DNA of 10,252 bases from Myxococcales bacterium. Its GTDB lineage: Bacteria; Myxococcota; Polyangia; Fen-1088. Below the pieces are notes generated by a model. It had not been told where the DNA came from. It did not search any database and saw only the letters and a program-made list of their open reading frames with translations. This document shows, piece after piece, positions 1-5,195 of this stretch. The first letter of the stretch is position 1. Each line of letters starts with the position of its first letter. The stretch lies in the NCBI GenBank assembly GCA_003159055.1, contig PMLH01000486.1:1-10252 (forward strand), given 5' to 3'. Both the position numbers and the translations under genes were made by a program.

Positions 1-137
1 AGGTCGAGCGCGGCGCCGACCTTCGCTCGGACCAATCCATGCTGGGCCACGCCGACATCGGAACCACCGAGATTTACACGCATCTTTCCCGCGCCCATTT
101 ACGCAGTGTCTACGAGAAGTTCCATCCCCGGGCCTAA
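1..137 (+). CDS. xerD: Tyrosine recombinase XerD, C-terminal end (5' truncated by window)
   Basis: The frame is open from base 3 to the TAA at 135-137 and gives the last 44 residues of a tyrosine recombinase. The end of the catalytic domain is visible: [16 protein letters not shown] contains the box II LGH histidine and the IYTH tyrosine that would attack DNA at the dif site. The closing residues, [12 protein letters not shown], resemble the XerD C-terminus, which often ends in HPRA. XerC can also end in a similar way, so the XerD rather than XerC assignment rests on overall similarity and on the scpAB neighbourhood. XerC and XerD resolve chromosome dimers at dif together with FtsK. The other catalytic residues lie outside the window. 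The next gene starts 55 bp downstream, so co-transcription is possible. Confidence 0.9.
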   Translation, partial: VERGADLRSDQSMLGHADIGTTEIYTHLSRAHLRSVYEKFHPRA

Positions 138-192
138 GTGGCGTTGACCATGTCAGAGTACGTCGGCTATACCGAGCGGTCCGGAGACTGCT

Positions 193-882
193 TTGAACAT
201 TGGCCCTGACGAGATCAAGCACGCGATCCTTTATCTGATCGCGTTCATCCTATCCATAACTGTCCATGAATTTGGGCATGCATGGGTTGCGACCCGGCTG
301 GGCGATCCCACGCCGCGCTCGCAGGGGCGGGTTACGCTCCAACCTCAGCACCACATCGACCCCATCGGCACCATCCTGATGCCCATCATCATGGCGCTGT
401 CGGCGTCGTCCGGGGGATTGCCGCTGCTGGCATGGGGACGCCCGGTTCAGACCAACCCGATGGCGTACACGCGACGCTGGTCGATGAGCACGGGTCGCAT
501 GCTGGTGTCAGTGGCCGGACCCTTCATGAACCTGGTGATGGCGCTGGTGGTTTCCATCATCATCGTGCTCGGAGCGAAGCTGCACGCCTCCGAAGAGCTC
601 CTCATGACGGCCTTCCACTACCTCGTGCGGCTGAATCTTTCGCTCATGATTTTCAACCTGCTGCCGATTCCGCCGCTCGACGGTGGCGCGGTGCTGGCCT
701 GGCTGCTGCCGCGGTCGATGCACAATGTGGTCGATTTCCTCGCGCGCTACGGTTCGTTCATCCTTCTGTTCTTGGTCATTAGCCCTTCGCTCGGGTTGCC
801 GATGATGCGGGTCATTGGCTATCCCATCGACGTCGTCACGTACTATTGGGCCCGCGGCCTCAGCCTGGCGATCGGTTCATGA
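193..882 (+). CDS. Site-2 protease family protein (peptidase M50, compact PDZ-less type)
   Basis: This 229-aa integral membrane metalloprotease belongs to the M50 family, whose members cut membrane-embedded substrates. The zinc motif HEFGH is at residues 25-29 inside the first hydrophobic segment (about 11-30). The third metal ligand lies in NLLPIPPLDGG (155-165, Asp163). A conserved GPFMN segment (109-113) is in a middle membrane helix, with further hydrophobic stretches around 60-72, 114-127, 142-158 and 186-206. No PDZ or CBS domain is present, unlike RseP or SpoIVFB, so this is the small subtype often found beside scpA. The substrate cannot be inferred. The start is TTG at 193: GGAG lies at 183-186, the frame is closed upstream by TGA at 145-147, and no other start codon lies between. 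Its TGA overlaps the scpA ATG (ATGA), indicating translational coupling. Confidence 0.9.
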   Translation: MNIGPDEIKHAILYLIAFILSITVHEFGHAWVATRLGDPTPRSQGRVTLQPQHHIDPIGTILMPIIMALSASSGGLPLLAWGRPVQTNPMAYTRRWSMSTGRMLVSVAGPFMNLVMALVVSIIIVLGAKLHASEELLMTAFHYLVRLNLSLMIFNLLPIPPLDGGAVLAWLLPRSMHNVVDFLARYGSFILLFLVISPSLGLPMMRVIGYPIDVVTYYWARGLSLAIGS

Positions 883-2198
883 CCCAGGAAAAGCCATCGC
901 CCTCACCCAACCCGATGCCGGTGGCGCTGCCCGCCGACAGCTCGGGCAGCCCAACCTATCGAATCACGCTGCCGGAATTCGAGGGGCCGCTCGACCTGCT
1001 GTTGCACCTGTGCCAGACGCACGAGATCGACATCCTCAACATTTCCATCGACTTCATCGCCCAGAAGTACATCGAGTACCTTGAGCTGATGGAGAACATG
1101 GCGGTCGAGGTCGCCGCGGACTACCTGGTGATGGCCGCGCACCTGGCGTATCTCAAGTCGCGCGAGCTCGTGCCGTCGCCCGAACCGCTGGAGGCCAGCG
1201 AAGAGGGCGAGGAGGCCCTCGACCCGCGCGAAGAGCTGATTCGTCGCCTGCTCGAATACCAGAAGTACAAACACGCCGCGGAAAACCTGGGCAGTCGCCC
1301 CATCGAGGGCCGCAATGTCTTCGTGCGCGGCGCAGTCCTGCAGGCCGAGGGCGAAGCGGGGCTGGCCGAGCATTCCGTCTGGAAGCTGATCGAACACTGG
1401 GCGGGCGCCCTCAAGAAGGCCAAGCCCGAGCACACGCACGACGTGGTCATGGATCGCATGTCGATCAGCGACCGCATCAACCAGATCGTCGACCTGCTGG
1501 AGGCGGGCAAAGGCATGGTGCGGTTCGAGGATCTGCTGGGCCAGAATCTGGCCCCCGCGGAGCTGCGCCACAAGGTCGTGGTGTCGCTGCTGGCCGTGCT
1601 CGAGCTGGCGCGCCTGCGGGTCGTGCGCATCCTGCAGCAAGAGTCGACGGGGACGTTCTTCCTGGCGCAGGTCGAGGGCGCGGCCCTGGACGACGCGCGG
1701 CACTTGAACGTGACGTCGGCCAAGGAACCCGAGTCGCAGCAGAAGCCCGCCGAGGCCACTGCGCCTGCGGCTACCGAAGCGACCAGCGCGGAGCCGACCG
1801 AGGCTGCCTCCGAGGTACCGAGCGATGATTCTGCCACCACGACTGCCGACGTCATTGCTGATACGGAGAGCGCAGCGGCCGAGCTGACTGCTGATGCGGA
1901 AATCGCGACCGCCGAGCTCTCCGGCGAAACCGAAGGCCGGAACCGAGGGCCGGAACCGGAGCCGGAACCGGAGCCGGCCACGGAACCGGAGCCGGCCACG
2001 GCTGCCGTGGCCGCCGATGCACCCGTGGGCGGCGGGGATGCTCAGGCTCAGGAACCCGCCTCCGACGATCCGCGAGAACCAGTCGAACTTCGCCCACAAG
2101 AAGAGGTAATCTCCGCATCTTCTCCTGCCTCTGCCGCAACGGGCGAGGAAGCTACCGATGGCCAAACGCAAGAAGAGCAAACAGCAACCGAAAAGTAA
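879..2198 (+). CDS. scpA: Segregation and condensation protein A with long acidic C-terminal tail
   Basis: ScpA is the kleisin that bridges the SMC ATPase heads and binds ScpB, compacting and segregating the chromosome. The diagnostic N-terminal block PEFEGPLDLLLHL (residues 32-44) is followed by the helices that contact the SMC neck (about 45-97, ending near AAHLAYLKSRELVP). A C-terminal winged helix spans roughly 195-270 and includes the RFEDLL and SLLAVLELARL segments. The conserved protein ends near residue 280, the usual length for the family. About 160 further residues are rich in Ala, Glu, Thr and Pro, including an exact EPEPAT double repeat, and look disordered. The start chosen is ATG 879, overlapping the protease stop. 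An in-frame TTG at 846 would add 11 residues and seems less likely. The 3' end overlaps the small ORF that starts at 2158. Confidence 0.93.
   Translation: MTQEKPSPSPNPMPVALPADSSGSPTYRITLPEFEGPLDLLLHLCQTHEIDILNISIDFIAQKYIEYLELMENMAVEVAADYLVMAAHLAYLKSRELVPSPEPLEASEEGEEALDPREELIRRLLEYQKYKHAAENLGSRPIEGRNVFVRGAVLQAEGEAGLAEHSVWKLIEHWAGALKKAKPEHTHDVVMDRMSISDRINQIVDLLEAGKGMVRFEDLLGQNLAPAELRHKVVVSLLAVLELARLRVVRILQQESTGTFFLAQVEGAALDDARHLNVTSAKEPESQQKPAEATAPAATEATSAEPTEAASEVPSDDSATTTADVIADTESAAAELTADAEIATAELSGETEGRNRGPEPEPEPEPATEPEPATAAVAADAPVGGGDAQAQEPASDDPREPVELRPQEEVISASSPASAATGEEATDGQTQEEQTATEK
1950..1999 (+). repeat. CCGGNN hexameric repeat within the scpA tail
   Basis: CCGG recurs at 6-bp steps (1950, 1956, 1962, 1968, 1974, then 1986 and 1992). 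It contains an exact 18-bp tandem duplication (1964-1981 and 1982-1999) that encodes the EPEPAT repeat of the ScpA tail. The same hexameric pattern occurs in the intergenic region at 5031-5087. A replication-slippage origin is an inference. Confidence 0.7.
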
Positions 2199-2262
2199 GC
2201 AGGTCGCCGACTCGGAGACCGAGCAGCCAGCGACCGCCACCCAGGACGTCGCCGACGTGGCC
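2153..2262 (+). repeat. Direct repeat, copy 1 (duplicated 5' end of the scpB frame)
   Basis: This 110-bp segment matches 2324-2433 at a constant offset of 171 bp with no gaps. By hand comparison 98 of 110 positions agree. The outer blocks are nearly identical (22/23 at the left, 63/65 at the right). A 22-bp central block at 2176-2197 is much more diverged (13/22). This copy includes the overlap between the end of scpA and the ATG at 2158, and it has a Shine-Dalgarno sequence just upstream (GAGG at 2145-2148). Confidence 0.9.
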
Positions 2263-2349
2263 AAAGTAGCGTCCGACACCGAGCCTGCTCCCGAGCTTGC
2301 CGGCGAACCGATCAGCAAGCCGATACCGATGCCCAAACGCAAGAAGTGA
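2158..2349 (+). CDS. 63-aa ORF in the scpB frame, ended by in-frame TGA; likely detached N-terminus of ScpB
   Basis: The ORF starts at an ATG with a good ribosome binding site (GAGG at 2145-2148, 9 nt away) and overlaps the last 41 bases of scpA, as expected for the coupled start of the next operon gene. It encodes a basic start (MAKRKKSKQQPKSK) followed by a low-complexity stretch rich in Glu, Ala, Thr and Pro, ending in PMPKRKK. It lies in exactly the same frame as scpB, and only the TGA at 2347-2349 separates them. The C-terminal PMPKRKK is the second copy of the N-terminal MAKRKK sequence, produced by the 171-bp duplication. I read it as the original ScpB N-terminus separated by duplication and a stop, or as a truncated ORF created by a sequence error. 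An independent function is not supported. Whether it is translated as a separate peptide is unknown. Confidence 0.45.
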   Translation: MAKRKKSKQQPKSKQVADSETEQPATATQDVADVAKVASDTEPAPELAGEPISKPIPMPKRKK

Positions 2350-2433
2350 AAACATCACGCGAATTGCCAGCAGGTCGCCTACTCGGAGACCGAGCAGCCA
2401 GCGACCGCCACCCAGGATGTCGCCGACGTGGCC
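2324..2433 (+). repeat. Direct repeat, copy 2 (contains the in-frame TGA)
   Basis: This is the second copy of the 110-bp repeat. The codon matching AGC at 2176-2178 in copy 1 is TGA at 2347-2349 here. The two copies are in the same reading frame because the offset of 171 is a multiple of three. The GTG used as the assigned scpB start (2428) lies inside this copy, and the equivalent GTG in copy 1 is at 2257. Confidence 0.9.
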
Positions 2434-3600
2434 CAGGGCGCGGCCGAGACCGAGCGTGCCATGGAGAACGAGGCCGAGCCGTCGGAAACCGAACAAGCCG
2501 CCGACGCTTCGAGCGCGGACGCCGAGCCGGTCTCCCCAGCAGAAAGTTCCGCCGAGACGGCCGCCGAGGCGCAAGAACAAACCTCCGACGAAGAAACCCG
2601 CACAGAAGTGCAGACCGAGACGGGCAACGACGTAACGGTGGGCGACGCGCCTGCCGATGCGAGCGCCGCCCAAGAGAGTGTACCAGCTGCCGCGCAACCC
2701 GAAACCGGCACGACCGCCGAGGGCGAGACCTCGGCTGAGCCAACTGGCGATGCCGAAGCGGAAGGCCAGGCCACCCTCGATGAGACCCGGCTGGAGTCGA
2801 TCATCGAGAGCCTGCTCTTTGCATCCGACAAAGCGCTCGGCCTTTCCGACCTCAAGCGCCTGCTCGGCGAGCGCGACGGCAAAAAGATCGGCGCCGCGGT
2901 ACAGGCGCTCATACAGAAGCGCCACGACAGCGGCATCCAAGTGGTCGCGCTGTCCACCGGGTGGCACCTGCGCACCGCGGTCGACAACGCCGCCTGGGTA
3001 TCGAAGCTGATGGTCGGCAAGCCGGTTCGGCTGTCGCGCGCCATGATGGAAACCCTGGCCATCGTCGCCTACCGCCAGCCGGTCACGCGACCGGAAATCG
3101 ACGACATTCGCGGCGTCGATTGCGGCCCGGTGCTCAAAACGCTGCTCGACCGAGGGCTGGTGCGCATCATCGGCAAGAGGGAGGAGGTCGGCCGGCCCAT
3201 GCTGTACGGGACCACGCCGGAGTTCCTGCGGGTCTTCAACCTGCGAGAACTGAGCGAGCTACCGACCTTGCGCGAGTTCTGCGATCTGTCGGCCGAGGAC
3301 CAGTCCAAGGTCGAGGCCGAGCACGGCGAGGCGCCGGCAACGCCCAGTGCGATCACGGCCAAGCCGGACGTCGCCCTCACACAAGTCGCACGCGGCGAGC
3401 TTGCGGCCGAACCGGAGGACACCGATCCGCTGCTCGACGAGCTCGACGAGGCGTCCAAGGTGGCCAAGCAAGTCTTGGGCGATCTCGAGCCCAGCGCCGA
3501 GGAAGAGAAGACCGACGAGAAACCCGACGAACCGCGGAACGCAGCGTCGGACGAGACCGAAACGAAGAACGAGCCGGAGTCCACGCCGGCTGGCGAGTAG
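2428..3600 (+). CDS. scpB: Segregation and condensation protein B with acidic N- and C-terminal extensions
   Basis: ScpB is a dimeric tandem winged-helix protein that binds the ScpA linker in the SMC-ScpAB condensin. With the GTG start the product is 390 aa. The conserved core runs from about residue 119 to 295. The first winged helix begins at LESIIESLLFAS (122-133). The second contains the signature MMETLAIVAYRQPVTRPEID (206-225) followed by RGVD, then GRPMLYGTTPEFL (255-267). This leaves about 118 acidic Ala/Glu/Thr residues before the core and about 95 after it, so the protein is nearly twice the usual size. The start is uncertain. After the TGA at 2347-2349 the first in-frame initiator is GTG 2428 (weak AGGA at 2414-2417), with ATG 2461 as an alternative. 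The best-supported ribosome binding site is before ATG 2158, on the far side of the TGA. The next gene starts 6 bp after the stop. Confidence 0.88.
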   Translation: MAQGAAETERAMENEAEPSETEQAADASSADAEPVSPAESSAETAAEAQEQTSDEETRTEVQTETGNDVTVGDAPADASAAQESVPAAAQPETGTTAEGETSAEPTGDAEAEGQATLDETRLESIIESLLFASDKALGLSDLKRLLGERDGKKIGAAVQALIQKRHDSGIQVVALSTGWHLRTAVDNAAWVSKLMVGKPVRLSRAMMETLAIVAYRQPVTRPEIDDIRGVDCGPVLKTLLDRGLVRIIGKREEVGRPMLYGTTPEFLRVFNLRELSELPTLREFCDLSAEDQSKVEAEHGEAPATPSAITAKPDVALTQVARGELAAEPEDTDPLLDELDEASKVAKQVLGDLEPSAEEEKTDEKPDEPRNAASDETETKNEPESTPAGE

Positions 3601-3606
3601 GAGCAG

Positions 3607-4359
3607 ATGGGCGAGGGTTCGAAAATCAGACTGCAGAAGCTGCTGGCGCAGGCCGGAATCGCGTCGCGCCGACGGGCAGAGGAGATGATCCGCGCTGGCG
3701 AGGTCAAGGTCGGCGGGAAGGTCGTCACCGAGCTCGGCACCGTGGTCGATCCATACCAGGACCGCGTCGAGGTCCACGGCCAGCGCGTCCGAGTCGAGAC
3801 GCCGCAGTACCGCGTGTTGCTCAAGCCCCGCGCTTGTCTGGCCACGTTGGCACCCTCGGCACCGAACAACGCGGAACGCCGCTCGATCGCCCGGTTCATT
3901 CCCGACGTCGCGGTTGGCTGGACCGTGGTTGCGCCGCTCGACTTTCTTGCCGAGGGCGTGATCCTTCTGACCACCGACGGTGCCCTGGCCGAGCGGATGT
4001 CCCGCGGCGGCGGACGCGTGCCCATGACCTACCACCTGAAATTCCAGGGCCCCGTGGGCGACGAGGAAGTCGCGCGCCTTCTGCGTGGCTGGCGGTGGGA
4101 AGGCCGCCCGGTCAAGCCGACCAAGGTGGACCCGATCGCCACGACCGGAAAGAACACCTGGGTGGAGATGGTCGTCCCAGAAAGCCGCCCGCGAGCCATC
4201 AAGGCCGCCGGCGAGCTGGTTCGGCACACAGTGCTGAAGATTTCCCGTGTTCGACTTGGCGAAATCAGCTTCGAAGGCCTGAAAATGGGCAGTTTCCGCG
4301 AGCTGACCAAGAAGGAAATCAAATCCCTGCTTTCTGACGCAGGCCTCACCTCGGCCTGA
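3607..4359 (+). CDS. S4-domain pseudouridine synthase homologue (RluB/RsuA family) with degenerate motifs
   Basis: This is a 250-aa protein. An N-terminal S4 RNA-binding domain (about 8-50, LQKLLAQAGIASRRRAEEMI) is followed by an RsuA/RluB-type catalytic fold. Family landmarks include LLKPRACLAT (71-80, where NKP-G is usual), APLDFLAEGVILLTTDG (109-125) around the catalytic Asp112, and a C-terminal block ending SFRELTKKEIKSLL (229-242). RluB modifies 23S rRNA helix 89, and rluB is the usual neighbour of scpB. Here the near-invariant Arg before the catalytic Leu-Asp (GRLD in the family) is Pro110, and the Arg-rich GRNRQVRRM-type segment reads ESRPRAIKAAGE (192-203). Activity is therefore uncertain, although Asp112 and the fold are kept. 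The start is ATG 3607, with AGGAG at 3599-3603 overlapping the scpB stop and only 3 nt of spacing. Confidence 0.82.
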   Translation: MGEGSKIRLQKLLAQAGIASRRRAEEMIRAGEVKVGGKVVTELGTVVDPYQDRVEVHGQRVRVETPQYRVLLKPRACLATLAPSAPNNAERRSIARFIPDVAVGWTVVAPLDFLAEGVILLTTDGALAERMSRGGGRVPMTYHLKFQGPVGDEEVARLLRGWRWEGRPVKPTKVDPIATTGKNTWVEMVVPESRPRAIKAAGELVRHTVLKISRVRLGEISFEGLKMGSFRELTKKEIKSLLSDAGLTSA

Positions 4360-4569
4360 AAAAAAATCGGTCCAGCGCCAAACACAGACGCTAGAATGGC
4401 CGCGTGCCGGAGATTCCGGAGGCGATGGACGACAAGGACCTGCGTCCCCCATACGGGCGCTGGAATTCGTCTATCGATGGTGGTGAGGGGCGAACGCGAT
4501 CTGGGGTTTTCGGCCGCGTCGGGCAGCCACGCTTTGGGCTGTCGATTTCATGAAAGTTAGGAGGCTACG
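4360..4569. other. Intergenic region with two short overlapping ORFs of doubtful status
   Basis: This 210-bp stretch separates the scp block from the nucleotidyltransferase gene. It opens with an A-rich run directly after the stop; the preceding AGGCC/GGCCT hairpin (4341-4357) lacks a following T-tract, so no terminator is called. Two short ORFs overlap in different frames. One runs from ATG 4396 to TAG 4560 (54 aa, Arg-rich at its start). The other runs from GTG 4404 or ATG 4425 to TGA 4553 (49 or 42 aa, starting MDDKDLRPPYGRW). GGAGG at 4418-4422 sits only 2 nt before ATG 4425, which is too close for normal initiation. TAGAAT at 4392-4397 resembles a -10 box, but no matching -35 box is seen. 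Neither ORF resembles a family I recognise. Confidence 0.5.
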
Positions 4570-5028
4570 TTGGAAATCAACAAAGACTTCATGAAGCTCC
4601 TGCGAGCATTTGCGAAAGTCGATGCTCGCTATCTGCTCGTGGGAGCGATTGCCGTCGAGTACTACGGCCAACCGCGCACCACCCGCCACATGGATCTGTG
4701 GCTTGACGATTCGCCGGACAACATGGAACGCGTGTACCGTGCGCTCGCCGAATTCGGTGCGCCTCCCATTGCCATTGATCACCTGAACGCAGCCCCGCCC
4801 CTGGATGTGGTTTGGATTGGTGTGCCTCCCAACCGAATCGACCTCAGCAAGGGTATCTGCGGCCTCGAGTTCGCGGCCGCCTGGTTGCGCCGCGAAGAGA
4901 TCGAGCGTGACGGAATCAAAGTTCACGTCATCGGGCGCAAAGACTTGATCGCGGCCAAGCGCGAAAACGGCCGCGCCAAAGACATCGCCGACGCCGAAGC
5001 CCTAGAGACCCAGCCGGCAGCCGGCTAG
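4570..5028 (+). CDS. Nucleotidyltransferase-fold protein, AbiEii/DUF6036-like orphan
   Basis: This 152-aa protein matches the small nucleotidyltransferase-fold proteins annotated as 'nucleotidyltransferase', DUF6036 or AbiEii-like, some related to type IV toxin-antitoxin systems. The core motif is YLLVGAIAVEYYGQPRTT (21-38) followed by HMDLWLD (40-46). A third acidic position is kept in PPNRIDL (Asp91), and the family C-terminal signature appears as GRAKDIADAEAL (134-145). The usual DxD metal pair reads H40-M-D42, and the usual GG after LLV is GA, so catalysis may be weakened or lost. The start is TTG 4570, chosen for the perfect AGGAGG at 4559-4564 with 5-nt spacing. It stands alone between the scp block and the pil genes, with no recognisable toxin or antitoxin partner. 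The substrate and role are unknown. Confidence 0.75.
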   Translation: MEINKDFMKLLRAFAKVDARYLLVGAIAVEYYGQPRTTRHMDLWLDDSPDNMERVYRALAEFGAPPIAIDHLNAAPPLDVVWIGVPPNRIDLSKGICGLEFAAAWLRREEIERDGIKVHVIGRKDLIAAKRENGRAKDIADAEALETQPAAG

Positions 5029-5030
5029 TG

Positions 5031-5087
5031 CCGGTTCCGGATCCGGAACCGGATCCGGCGACCGAATCCGGCCCCGGATCCGGTTTT
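5031..5087 (+). repeat. CCGGNN hexameric repeat with nested palindromes
   Basis: CCGG recurs at 5031, 5037, 5043, 5049 and 5055, then after a one-base phase slip at 5068, 5074 and 5080. Bases 5031-5052 form a perfect 22-bp palindrome. The 10-mer CCGGATCCGG occurs at 5037, 5049 and 5074, with a one-base variant at 5062, spaced 12-13 bp apart. The array begins 2 bp after the nucleotidyltransferase stop codon. Confidence 0.85.
5047..5087 (+). terminator. Possible intrinsic terminator after the nucleotidyltransferase gene
   Basis: A perfect 12-bp stem can form between 5047-5058 and 5074-5085 with a 15-nt loop, followed by TTTT (5084-5087). It lies 18 bp after the stop codon. The T-tract is short, so the termination strength is doubtful. 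The left arm overlaps the 22-bp palindrome at 5031-5052, so the two folds exclude each other. Confidence 0.4.
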
Positions 5088-5133
5088 CACGGTCTCTCCT
5101 GACGCATGGAAACTAGCTGAAAAAAAGGCCATC

Positions 5134-5142
5134 TGTTACGAT
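5134..5142 (+). promoter_or_regulatory. Candidate extended -10 promoter for the response regulator gene
   Basis: TGTTACGAT fits an extended -10 element (TGnTAnnAT) about 54 bp before ATG 5196. A seven-A tract lies upstream at 5120-5126, and no convincing -35 box is seen. The element sits inside an inverted repeat, CCATC (5129-5133) / GATGG (5140-5144), that could be an operator. The evidence is weak. Confidence 0.25.
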
Positions 5143-5195
5143 GGGCTACCGGCTTTCCCCGTTTGCCCAGTGCAGCCAGTTTCTAGGGCCCCCCC

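Noticed and set aside
150..209. 19-codon ORF between xerD and the protease gene
   Set aside because: It is very short, has no clear ribosome binding site, and overlaps the protease start. Probably chance.
903..2342. 479-aa open frame on the - strand opposite scpA
   Set aside because: It lies antisense to a clear ScpA. The product is Arg/Gly/Leu-rich with no recognisable domain, typical of an antisense frame in GC-rich DNA.
2347..2349. TGA recoding (selenocysteine or alternative code) in scpB
   Set aside because: Other genes here end in TGA, no selenocysteine element is apparent, and the site lies in a disordered region aligned with a Ser codon in the other copy.
2961..4337. 458-aa open frame on + overlapping scpB and the pseudouridine synthase gene
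   Set aside because: It is a frame-shifted shadow of two well-supported genes, Arg/Gly/Ala-rich with no family resemblance.
4341..4368. AGGCC/GGCCT hairpin followed by an A-run, as a terminator
   Set aside because: A + strand terminator needs a T-tract after the stem. Here it is A, and on the - strand the T-tract precedes the hairpin.
4471..4926. 151-aa open frame on the - strand opposite the nucleotidyltransferase
   Set aside because: The + strand frame has a perfect ribosome binding site and family motifs. The - strand product resembles nothing known.
4570..5028. A complete toxin-antitoxin or phage-defence pair
   Set aside because: Only the nucleotidyltransferase-fold gene is recognisable. 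No convincing partner is on either side.
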